A DNA stretch of 5,917 nt, taken from NCBI GenBank assembly GCA_026122915.1, contig JAGIXO010000099.1:1-5917 (forward strand), in the 5' to 3' direction. This document shows positions 1-4,412 of this stretch, piece by piece (the stretch's first letter is position 1; every line of letters begins with the position of its first letter). A program made the position numbers and the translations under genes. The DNA is from Candidatus Electronema nielsenii. GTDB taxonomy: Bacteria; Desulfobacterota; Desulfobulbia; Desulfobulbales; Desulfobulbaceae. The notes under the pieces are model-generated. The model worked only from the letters and a program-made list of their open reading frames with translations, was not told the origin of the DNA and searched no databases.

Positions 1-256
1 GATGGAAATTGTGGCCCGCGCTCTTGTTGTGGATAAGGTGGTCGGTCTCGGCAATGTACAGCTCGCAGCCGATGATAGGCCGCAGCCCGGCCTTCTTGGC
101 CTTGGTGTAGAACTCCAGCGCGCCGTACATGGCCCCGTGGTCGGTGACAGCCACGGCGTTCATGCCGTATTCTTTCGTCTTCTCAATCAGGTCGCCGATG
201 CGAATGGCACCGTCGAGCATGGAATACTGCGTGTGGACGTGCAGGTGGGTGAACAT
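1..256 (-). CDS. dnaE: DNA polymerase III subunit alpha, N-terminal part (3' end outside window)
   Basis: This is the catalytic subunit of the replicative DNA polymerase; only the first 85 codons are inside the window. The N-terminal PHP domain is recognisable from HLHVH (residues 4-8), QYSMLDGA (10-17), VTDHGAMYG (37-45) and RPIIGCELY (59-67), which follow the order and spacing of bacterial DnaE proteins. The start is the ATG at 256-254. An in-frame TGA lies about 16 codons upstream with no ATG, GTG or TTG between, so no longer start is possible. Two things are odd. The protein begins MFTHLHVH, whereas many DnaE proteins have one or two extra residues (M-P-x-F-T-H). No Shine-Dalgarno sequence precedes the ATG, only a pyrimidine-rich stretch. 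The truncated copy at 1062-1304 has the more usual MPPFTHLHVH start. The family assignment is firm. Whether this copy is full length cannot be seen here. Confidence 0.93.
   Translation of the reverse strand, partial: MFTHLHVHTQYSMLDGAIRIGDLIEKTKEYGMNAVAVTDHGAMYGALEFYTKAKKAGLRPIIGCELYIAETDHLIHNKSAGHNFH
66..253 (-). repeat. Direct repeat, dnaE codons 2-63, copy 1
   Basis: This block inside the edge dnaE copy matches 1108-1295 in the same orientation at a constant offset of 1042 bp, with 176 of 188 positions identical by hand count. The two copies bracket hicAB. Homologous recombination between them would remove a 1042-bp unit and leave one dnaE reading frame that starts MPPFTHLH. Confidence 0.9.
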
Positions 257-296
257 GAGGGAAAAATAGAGAGGAAAAAATTGGAGAGGCTGGCTG

Positions 297-321
297 CTGC
301 CGCTTTCTCAGATAGCGGCAG
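297..321. repeat. Inverted repeat in the dnaE-hicB intergenic region
   Basis: There is a perfect 8-bp inverted repeat, CTGCCGCT (297-304) and AGCGGCAG (314-321), with a 9-nt loop. On the minus strand it lies downstream of hicB and about 40 bp upstream of the dnaE ATG. The nearest T-run on that strand begins about 20 nt after the stem, so it is not a standard intrinsic terminator. It could be a leader structure of dnaE or a weak hicB 3' end. The rest of 257-448 shows no gene that can be supported. Confidence 0.35.
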
Positions 322-448
322 AGCAATTCCGCACTGACAAGAACCGAGCGAAGTCAAGTACCTGTCTTGCCGCGTCATCCGGGAGGACGGCAACTAAGAC
401 TGAGGTCTGCTCTGCTATGGCATCTGCCGCCGTCCGCCACGTAATTTT

Positions 449-808
449 TCAGACAGCATTCGGTTTCGCTTCCTTCTGGCCAAGACATTCGGCAAGAAAA
501 GAAGACACCAAGGTGCTGATGCTTACGCCCTCCTGTTTGGCCTTTGCAACAAGGCGTTCGTGCAGGCTCCGGGGAATGCGCGGATTAAATCTGCTTCCCG
601 CCGAATTCCCCGGAAGCGGGATTTGCCTTCCGGTCTCCCTGCACGCTTGAAGCCAGCATTCCAAGGCATCAAGCCCGTTTTTGACCGCCTCATCCACTGT
701 TCCACCGTCCGACATGCAGCCGGGCAAATCAGGAAAGACAATCAACCAGCCGCCGCCTTCCTCATCGGACAACGGCCTCATTTCAAAAGGATATTCTGCT
801 TTGCCCAT
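449..808 (-). CDS. hicB: HicB-family antitoxin
   Basis: This is the antitoxin partner of the HicA RNase; it would bind and neutralise HicA and repress the operon. The N-terminal half is the partly degraded RNase H-like HicB fold: YPFEMRPL followed by GGGWLIVFPDLPGCMSDG, then a DEAVKNGLDALECWL helix. The C-terminal part (about the last 45 residues, RIPRSLHERLVAKAK and VSISTLVSSFLAE) looks like a ribbon-helix-helix DNA-binding module. The start was chosen at the ATG at 808-806 because GGAG (minus strand, 816-819) lies 7 nt before it. An ATG at 814 would overlap the hicA stop as ATGA, but the same GGAG would be only 1 nt away. That alternative adds two residues (121 instead of 119). Gene order hicA then hicB, essentially without a gap, is typical of translationally coupled hicAB operons. 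Confidence 0.88.
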   Translation of the reverse strand: MGKAEYPFEMRPLSDEEGGGWLIVFPDLPGCMSDGGTVDEAVKNGLDALECWLQACRETGRQIPLPGNSAGSRFNPRIPRSLHERLVAKAKQEGVSISTLVSSFLAECLGQKEAKPNAV

Positions 809-810
809 GA

Positions 811-1047
811 TCATACTCCAAGGTCATCAAGAAGCGCAAGAAACTGCTGGATGTACACCGGCTTGATTGGTCGTCTGCTCGGCACAGTCACCACAAGATC
901 AGAATCTTCGTGCATGACGACCACATGACTGCCGCTAGATTTCCGCACCTGAATCCCCAGCCGTTTCGCAATGATTTCTAAGGAATCAATAGTCCAATCT
1001 CTTGGATTATCACGCATCTTTAGGATTGTTTTATCCGCCTTGCTCAT
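811..1047 (-). CDS. hicA: HicA-family mRNA interferase toxin
   Basis: This 78-residue protein matches HicA toxins, which cleave mRNA and arrest growth until neutralised by HicB. It shows the family pattern in order: NPRDWTIDSLEIIAKRLGI (14-32), SSGSHVVV (37-44) with the presumed catalytic His41, LVVTVPSRRPIKPVYIQQF (51-69) and a C-terminal LLDDLG helix. The length is normal for this subgroup, which has a short N-terminal extension before the dsRNA-binding-like core. The stop codon TGA (813-811) is 2 bp from the preferred hicB start. No strong Shine-Dalgarno precedes the ATG. A small inverted repeat lies just upstream (1053-1066). The stop codon of the truncated dnaE copy is only 14 bp before hicA, so readthrough transcription from the upstream minus-strand genes is plausible. 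Confidence 0.88.
   Translation of the reverse strand: MSKADKTILKMRDNPRDWTIDSLEIIAKRLGIQVRKSSGSHVVVMHEDSDLVVTVPSRRPIKPVYIQQFLALLDDLGV
816..819 (-). promoter_or_regulatory. Shine-Dalgarno that decides the hicB start
   Basis: On the minus strand GGAG lies inside the hicA 3' end, 7 nt before the ATG at 808 and 1 nt before the ATG at 814. The first spacing is normal for initiation and the second is not, so the shorter HicB is favoured. Confidence 0.6.
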
Positions 1048-1052
1048 TGCTT

Positions 1053-1066
1053 AATGATACGTCATT
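1053..1066. promoter_or_regulatory. Possible HicB operator: inverted repeat before hicA
   Basis: AATGA (1053-1057) and TCATT (1062-1066) form a perfect 5-bp inverted repeat around TACG. It lies 5 bp upstream of the hicA start codon. HicB-type antitoxins with a ribbon-helix-helix module commonly bind short palindromes in their own promoter, so this is a candidate operator. The arms are short and chance occurrence is possible. The stop codon of the truncated dnaE copy (TGA, 1064-1062) lies inside it. Confidence 0.3.
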
Positions 1067-1304
1067 TCGATTTGCCGGACAATAACAATCCATCCTCACC
1101 ATCTTGCCAGCCGATGATGGGGCGCAGGCCAGCTTTCTTCGCCTTGGTGTAGAATTCCAGCGCGCCGTACATCGCCCCGTGGTCAGTGACCGCCACGGCG
1201 TTCATGCCGTATTCTTTCGTCTTCTCAATCAGGTCGCCGATGCGGATGGCGCCGTCGAGCATGGAATACTGCGTGTGGACGTGCAGGTGGGTGAAGGGAG
1301 GCAT
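1062..1304 (-). pseudogene. Truncated second copy of the dnaE 5' end
   Basis: This 80-codon reading frame begins MPPFTHLHVH. Its residues 4-65 are identical to residues 2-63 of the dnaE copy at the left edge. After IIG it switches to an unrelated tail (WQDGEDGLLLSGKSK) and stops, so it holds only part of the PHP domain and none of the polymerase. It cannot be a working polymerase. At the DNA level 1108-1295 aligns to 66-253 without gaps, with 12 differences that are all synonymous. It starts 8 bp after the stop of the membrane protein gene and ends 14 bp before hicA, so it could be transcribed and even translated as a small protein. No Shine-Dalgarno is evident. I read it as the displaced 5' end of an earlier functional dnaE. 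A selected small PHP-fragment protein cannot be excluded. Confidence 0.85.
1108..1295 (-). repeat. Direct repeat, dnaE codons 2-63, copy 2
   Basis: This is the partner of the block at 66-253. Similarity stops abruptly on both sides: immediately before the Phe codon of FTHLH, and after the GGC-TG of Ile-Ile-Gly-(Cys/Trp). Confidence 0.9.
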
Positions 1305-1312
1305 GGCAATTT

Positions 1313-1954
1313 TTAAGTTATTTGCGCTGGTGCGGACGATTCAACAAGTTTCTTGATAAGGTCAACGATAACAGTTCTCCGATCATTTTCTGGCAAAGCC
1401 TCAGCTCTCTTGAATGCCGCCAGCAACTTCCATAATTCATGGAGCCTATCTGAGGTTGTGTTGAGTTGCTGAAATGTGCGATTGAATAGGTACATGCCAA
1501 GACCAGAAATAGCCTCAACTACAACACCCGCAACAGTGGTTAAGTTGCTGGCCTCTTTCTTGAAACCAAACATGTCTCCAACGGCTCCAGTCAAAATGAC
1601 GAGTACACCGAGGGCCATGAATATAGCGGCAAGCATGAATCCTTGTGTTGCCTGTTGCCGGAGGATGTCATAATTCTTTCCGAGCTGCGTCACAGCCATT
1701 TCTAAGTCTGAGGCAGTTGCTACAGATGATGTAGCTTCCAACGCTAAGTTTTCTTTTCGCATTTCGCCGAACATTAATACAATTCCAGATAATGCAACAA
1801 GGAAACTGAACGCGAATGTAAGGTAGATGATCTGAGGAGACGTATTGTGTTTTAAGGCGAGGTTGGCTATCAAAAAAATTACTGTGAATCCTATCAGGAC
1901 AAGGTTTAAACCCGGAGATCGTTTAATTATCGACAGCGCATCTTGTGCCAACAT
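1313..1954 (-). CDS. Predicted four-helix membrane protein, TRADD-N-associated-domain-like
   Basis: The protein has 213 residues and four likely membrane helices at about 17-33, 41-62, 106-126 and 137-157. A polar helical segment (65-104, possibly coiled) separates the two pairs, and a charged cytosolic tail follows (160-213, with DRLHELWKLLAAFKRAEALP). The second half, with its LAAIFMALGVLVILTGA helix, then TTVAGVVVEAISGLGMYLFN and a following Q-L-N-x-x-x-D-R-L-H-E-L helix, resembles the two-helix membrane domain described next to TRADD-N modules in bacterial conflict proteins (Pfam CyanoTRADDas_TM). That match is from memory of the pattern. No enzymatic motif is visible, so a membrane sensor or effector role is inference. 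AAAGGGAAAGAGA precedes the ATG as a plausible ribosome binding site. The gene lies between two dnaE fragments, which suggests it arrived as cargo. Confidence 0.75.
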   Translation of the reverse strand: MLAQDALSIIKRSPGLNLVLIGFTVIFLIANLALKHNTSPQIIYLTFAFSFLVALSGIVLMFGEMRKENLALEATSSVATASDLEMAVTQLGKNYDILRQQATQGFMLAAIFMALGVLVILTGAVGDMFGFKKEASNLTTVAGVVVEAISGLGMYLFNRTFQQLNTTSDRLHELWKLLAAFKRAEALPENDRRTVIVDLIKKLVESSAPAQIT

Positions 1955-1970
1955 TCTCTTTCCCTTTACT

Positions 1971-1998
1971 TAAATAGTGCAAAGTGGTAACTAAGCAA
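1971..1998 (-). promoter_or_regulatory. Weak promoter candidate for the membrane protein gene
   Basis: On the minus strand TTGCTT (1998-1993) and TATTTA (1976-1971) are separated by 16 bp and lie shortly before the ribosome binding site of the gene at 1954. Both boxes are imperfect matches to the sigma-70 consensus. Confidence 0.25.
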
Positions 1999-2069
1999 TT
2001 TGCAACTTACTGTATCGCTTCCTCAGCTAACCACCGCCATCAACGCATGTCAAGATTGCACGGCTGCCA

Positions 2070-2103
2070 GTCTCGGCGATGTACAACTCGCGTCGCCGAT
2101 GAT
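2070..2103 (-). pseudogene. Third dnaE remnant (IIG..ELYIAET codons)
   Basis: This 34-bp segment aligns to 45-76 of the edge dnaE copy: 29 of 31 aligned bases are identical, plus a 2-bp insertion where one codon base is replaced. On the minus strand it reads Ile-Ile-Gly, two altered codons, then Glu-Leu-Tyr-Ile-Ala-Glu-Thr. The two substitutions (ATT/ATC, CTG/TTG) are synonymous. Similarity ends at the GCCGATGAT word (2095-2103), the same word at which the second copy loses similarity to dnaE (1110-1118). It is short, but the match and the same-strand orientation near another dnaE fragment make chance unlikely. Confidence 0.65.
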
Positions 2104-2188
2104 CGCCTTTGCCTCGCTGCTGAAAAAGTTAATCAATGCGCTGCCCATCCAACTATTTACCACAGCTCCCCGCCCTCTGCAATCAATG

Positions 2189-2217
2189 TTGACAGGCATC
2201 GGCTCCATGAGTAGATT
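2189..2217 (+). promoter_or_regulatory. Sigma-70-type promoter for the 2273-3285 operon
   Basis: A perfect TTGACA (2189-2194) and TAGATT (2212-2217, 4 of 6 to the consensus) are separated by 17 bp. This gives a predicted transcript start near 2224 and a leader of about 50 nt before the ATG at 2273. The palindrome ATTGATCAAT (2241-2250) would fall in that leader. Confidence 0.5.
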
Positions 2218-2272
2218 TCTTGAAGCTGCGCATCAGCGCAATTGATCAATCGCAACTTCTAACGAGAACCCA

Positions 2273-2659
2273 ATGAATTCCATGCACGAGATTTTCACGC
2301 ACGATGTCCTCACTCAGCTTTTCCCTGCCCAGCGTACCGCTGATTTCTTTGAAGCCCTGTTCGGCGATGCAAACGAGGGCGCGTATGATATTGCCCTGAC
2401 ATTCAAAGGGCAGGAGGGCAACACCCTTCATTTTAATCTTGATCTGCACGAGCGACCAGGCCGTTGCTTGGCCTGCAATTTGACCAGCGGCCTGCCAGAG
2501 GTATTTTCTCGGCACAAGGTACTTAACATTGCTGGTCTGGTAGCAGATATTGAGCACAAGCTGAACGGCAAAGCCAAATGTGCCAGCTGGAAATTAGGTC
2601 GTACCCAGCAGCCGAGCAAGCATCTGCACTGCATTCCTTTGCAGATTACATTGGCATAA
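2273..2659 (+). CDS. Conserved hypothetical protein (RPGxCLAC family)
   Basis: This 128-residue soluble protein has no signal peptide or membrane segment. I recognise it as a small family found in Geobacter- and Desulfo-type bacteria that databases have often mislabelled 'pancreas/duodenum homeobox protein 1'; it has nothing to do with homeobox proteins. Visible conserved elements are FFEALFGDANEGAYDI (25-40), LHFNLDLHERPGRCLACNL (52-70) with Cys65 and Cys68, LPEVFSRH (74-81), WKLGRT (106-111) and HLHCIPLQI (117-125). The CxxC pair could bind a metal or be redox active, but there are too few other ligands to say. The function is unknown. ATG 2273 is used; a second ATG nine bases later is an alternative. 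The methyltransferase gene follows after 26 bp and is probably in the same transcript. Confidence 0.82.
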   Translation: MNSMHEIFTHDVLTQLFPAQRTADFFEALFGDANEGAYDIALTFKGQEGNTLHFNLDLHERPGRCLACNLTSGLPEVFSRHKVLNIAGLVADIEHKLNGKAKCASWKLGRTQQPSKHLHCIPLQITLA

Positions 2660-2674
2660 CCATACAAACAAAAC

Positions 2675-2680
2675 AAGAGG
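2675..2680 (+). promoter_or_regulatory. Shine-Dalgarno deciding the methyltransferase start
   Basis: AAGAGG lies 5 nt before ATG 2686. The reading frame is open back to 2578, but that part overlaps the end of the preceding gene and has no comparable ribosome binding site. Confidence 0.6.
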
Positions 2681-2685
2681 CAGAT

Positions 2686-3285
2686 ATGCAAGAGAAACAC
2701 CAATGGGAAGAACGCTACGAGCAGAAAGAATTGCCTTGGGATACAGGCAGTCCGGCCAGCTGCTTGATGCAGTTGCTTTCACCGTGGCCCAAATATAAGG
2801 GCAAGGTACTGGAAGTTGGCTGCGGCACCGGCACGAACTCAGTCTGGATGGCAGAGCAAGGCTTTCAGGTCACAGGAATGGACATTGCGGCGGGTGCGGT
2901 CGCTTTATCTCAGCAGCGAGCTGCGGACAAAGGCGTGGCCTGCACGTTTATTGAGGCAGATTTCTTCACCTATCCGATAGAGGAAGAAGGGCACTTCTCG
3001 TTGCTCTTTGACCGAGGCTGCTTTCATGGCATGGATGAGGAACACAGAACTCTGTTTGCCCGCCGAGCCGCCGCGTGCTTAGAGCCAAGTGGTCTCTGGT
3101 TCAGCTTGATCGGCAATAGCGACCAAGTCACGCAAGAGCAAGGGCCGCCTCGGCTTTCAGCAGTGCAGATATGCACCAGCGTTGAGCCTGCCTTTGAGAT
3201 ACTCCGGCTGGAATCCGTTCTACTCGATTCCAAACGGCCTGTACCACCGCGTTTCTGGCAATGCCTGATGCGAGTACGCAAGTAA
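2686..3285 (+). CDS. Class I SAM-dependent methyltransferase, TPMT-like
   Basis: This 199-residue cytosolic enzyme is predicted to transfer a methyl group from S-adenosylmethionine to a small molecule. The Rossmann-type motifs appear in order. Motif I is VLEVGCGTGTNSVWMAEQG (41-59). The acidic end of strand 2 is VTGMDIA (61-67, Asp65, expected to bind the ribose hydroxyls). Next come CTFIEADFF (86-94) for the adenine pocket and LLFDRGCFHGM (106-116) for motif IV. The N-terminal WEERYEQKELPWDTGSP (7-23) is typical of thiopurine methyltransferase-like and TehB-like enzymes, where it helps close the active site. The start at 2686 was chosen because AAGAGG precedes it and the family begins just before W-E-x-R-Y. 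The substrate cannot be read from sequence. It lies 26 bp downstream of the RPGxCLAC gene and is followed by a terminator. Confidence 0.88.
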   Translation: MQEKHQWEERYEQKELPWDTGSPASCLMQLLSPWPKYKGKVLEVGCGTGTNSVWMAEQGFQVTGMDIAAGAVALSQQRAADKGVACTFIEADFFTYPIEEEGHFSLLFDRGCFHGMDEEHRTLFARRAAACLEPSGLWFSLIGNSDQVTQEQGPPRLSAVQICTSVEPAFEILRLESVLLDSKRPVPPRFWQCLMRVRK

Positions 3286-3294
3286 CGAAGCCAC

Positions 3295-3326
3295 CATTCA
3301 GCTGCTCCGACAGCTGAATGTGTTTT
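3295..3326 (+). terminator. Intrinsic terminator after the methyltransferase
   Basis: A perfect 10-bp stem, CATTCAGCTG (3295-3304) and CAGCTGAATG (3311-3320), has a 6-nt loop and is followed by TGTTTT. It starts 9 bp after the methyltransferase stop codon and separates that operon from the lipoprotein genes. Confidence 0.7.
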
Positions 3327-3354
3327 CAACCAAGCACAATGCTGGGAGAAAAGC

Positions 3355-3939
3355 ATGAGAGATAGAAATAGAATACGCACATTGCTTCTGCTGCTGACCG
3401 CAGTACCGCTGCTGTCGAACTGCGGGGTTAAAGAGAAAGTCAACGCTGCGTGGGAGAAAGTGCCTGCGGTCTGGGACAAGGTACCGTTTGTCCATAAGCA
3501 GCACGGTCCCACTGGTGAAAAATACCCACCCACGATGAAGGTACAGCTGCTTTTCAAGGCAGATCAGGCTTTGGCAGGCTGTAAGGTCTTTGCTCATCTC
3601 TTTGTTTGGACACCAGCGGGAGCCAGCGGGCAGAGCATTGCGCAGGCCGTGGAGCATGAAGCCATGTCTTATGGCGCAGACATGATCCTGATCGGGAGAA
3701 GCCGCCAAGCTAACGACGATAAAGGTATAGAGTTTGTTTATTACGGGCCAGATCAACCCTACAGCTGTCGGGAGAAATGGAGCGGGTGGACGTTTGGCTA
3801 CGAAGAATGGGTAAACCAAGGCAACTGGGCAAGCATGGGCTATGAGGAATGGGGCAAGGCAGAAGCCCAGTTCAGCTCCCCCCTTGTGGTGCAAGCAGCC
3901 TTTCTTCGTTGCCAGCCTGATTCCTCAGAAAAGAAGTGA
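3355..3939 (+). CDS. Lipoprotein of unknown function
   Basis: This 194-residue protein starts with a positively charged, hydrophobic signal peptide (RDRNRIRTLLLLLTAVPLL) and a lipobox L-S-N-C, with Cys23 as the lipidated residue. It is therefore probably anchored in the inner or outer membrane facing the periplasm. After the anchor comes a short internal repeat, AAWEKVP then AVWDKVP (31-44), then a globular part. The block CKVFAHLFVWTP...A..VEHEAMSYGADMILIG (76-114) has the rhythm of small envelope lipoproteins with an A...GAD/GAN strand-helix-strand core, but I cannot name the family. Three cysteines in the mature part (76, 138 and 186) may form a disulfide. Aromatic repeats GYEEW occur at 148-152 and 162-166. 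GGGAG lies 6 nt before the ATG. The promoter of the next gene overlaps its stop codon. Confidence 0.82.
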   Translation: MRDRNRIRTLLLLLTAVPLLSNCGVKEKVNAAWEKVPAVWDKVPFVHKQHGPTGEKYPPTMKVQLLFKADQALAGCKVFAHLFVWTPAGASGQSIAQAVEHEAMSYGADMILIGRSRQANDDKGIEFVYYGPDQPYSCREKWSGWTFGYEEWVNQGNWASMGYEEWGKAEAQFSSPLVVQAAFLRCQPDSSEKK

Positions 3940-3963
3940 CATTTCAGCTCTGAGCGGTATAGT
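3936..3963 (+). promoter_or_regulatory. Sigma-70-type promoter for the first Kazal gene
   Basis: GTGACA (3936-3941) and TATAGT (3958-3963) each match the sigma-70 consensus at 5 of 6 positions and are 16 bp apart. The -35 box overlaps the stop codon of the preceding lipoprotein gene. Transcription would start near 3970, inside a small 6-bp hairpin (GCTTAC 3965-3970, GTAAGC 3976-3981), about 50 nt before the ATG. Confidence 0.5.
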
Positions 3964-3994
3964 AGCTTACTTACCGTAAGCCATCTTGGCGAAC

Positions 3995-4103
3995 AATGAA
4001 AACCATCACGGAGGTTGTTCATGAACACGTCTATCGCGTTGCTACTCAGTGGCTGTGCAGTGCTGCTTTTGGCAGGTTGTCCTAAGCCCGGCTCGACTCC
4101 TCA
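3995..4103 (+). repeat. Tandem duplication, leader and signal peptide, copy 1
   Basis: This stretch, from 26 bp before the first Kazal start codon through the lipobox and proline-rich linker, is nearly identical to 4451-4564. The copies differ by a 2-bp insertion in the leader, one inserted Leu codon and a handful of substitutions. Similarity falls sharply beyond it at the DNA level, although the proteins stay alike. Confidence 0.85.
4010..4014 (+). promoter_or_regulatory. Shine-Dalgarno for the first Kazal gene
   Basis: GGAGG lies 6 nt before ATG 4021. It rules out the in-frame TTG at 4015, which directly abuts it. Confidence 0.75.
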
Positions 4104-4380
4104 TCCGCCCACAGGCCCAGTTATAGAACCGAGTATCTGCGGCACCATTGCAGGGATAAGCTGTCCCAAAGGCCAGTACTGCCAATTCGATGTCGCAACC
4201 TGCGGTATAATGGACAGGGCTGGAACCTGCTTACCACGACCGGAGGTATGTACTAAAGAATTCATACCAGTGTGCGGCTGTGACGGTAAAACCTATAGCA
4301 ATGCTTGTGTAGCGGCAAGTGCTGGGGCTTCTATTCAGAACGAAGGGAGTTGTGAGCAGCAATCTCAGCAAAAACAGTAG
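4021..4380 (+). CDS. Kazal-type serine protease inhibitor lipoprotein (P1 Lys)
   Basis: This 119-residue lipoprotein has a short signal peptide ending in the lipobox L-A-G-C with Cys20, then a Pro/Gly-rich linker (21-38). A Cys-rich segment follows (40-70: CGTIAGISCPKGQYC, then CGIMDRAGTC). The C-terminal Kazal domain (77-111) contains CTKEFIPVCGCDGKTYSNAC and a final Cys111. CGCDGKTY with NAC is the bacterial variant of the Kazal signature. By alignment with ovomucoid-type domains the reactive-site P1 residue is two after Cys77, here Lys79, which predicts inhibition of trypsin-like proteases. Residues LSGC at 9-12 form a second lipobox-like word, but a cleavage there would leave too short a signal. 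It probably sits on the cell envelope and shields it from foreign or own proteases. A paralogue follows directly. Confidence 0.9.
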   Translation: MNTSIALLLSGCAVLLLAGCPKPGSTPHPPTGPVIEPSICGTIAGISCPKGQYCQFDVATCGIMDRAGTCLPRPEVCTKEFIPVCGCDGKTYSNACVAASAGASIQNEGSCEQQSQQKQ

Positions 4381-4412
4381 AGTCTCACGGTTACGCGGCG
4401 GCATTTATGATA

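Larger units (their letters stand above)
1955..2272. other. Intergenic region between divergent genes
   Basis: This 318-bp stretch separates the minus-strand membrane protein gene from the plus-strand operon at 2273. It holds the weak minus-strand promoter candidate, the third dnaE remnant (2070-2103), a good plus-strand promoter candidate (2189-2217) and a perfect 10-bp palindrome ATTGATCAAT (2241-2250). Reading frames of 76-81 codons cross it on the plus strand, but they run through the dnaE remnant in the wrong orientation and resemble no known protein. I see no supported gene here. Confidence 0.6.

Noticed and set aside
297..321. Hairpin after hicB read as an intrinsic terminator
   Set aside because: No T-run follows the stem directly on either strand, so it is listed only as an inverted repeat.
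2..337. 111-codon plus-strand reading frame over the dnaE start, and the similar frame at 1104-1316
   Set aside because: Both are antisense to the well-recognised PHP-domain coding sequence and resemble each other only because the dnaE segment is duplicated.
560..928. 122-codon plus-strand frame across hicB and hicA
   Set aside because: It is antisense to two confidently recognised genes and has no protein family resemblance.
1984..2245. Two overlapping plus-strand frames of 76 and 81 codons in the intergenic region
   Set aside because: They have no ribosome binding site, no recognisable domain, and run through the dnaE remnant in the wrong orientation.
1..2272. Transposon or integron explanation for the dnaE fragments
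   Set aside because: No transposase, integrase, terminal inverted repeats or attC-like folded site is visible in the window, so no mobile element is annotated.
2578..2685. N-terminal extension of the methyltransferase to 2578
   Set aside because: It overlaps the end of the preceding gene in another frame, lacks a ribosome binding site, and the family normally begins near the 2686 start.
3024..3894. Long minus-strand frames (177 and 198 codons) opposite the methyltransferase and lipoprotein genes
   Set aside because: They are shadows of plus-strand genes that have clear motifs, signal peptide and ribosome binding sites.
3996..4085. Upstream out-of-frame ATG and 29-residue frame overlapping the first Kazal signal peptide
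   Set aside because: There is no Shine-Dalgarno before it. Its counterpart in the second copy is shifted by a 2-bp insertion, so the short peptide is not conserved.
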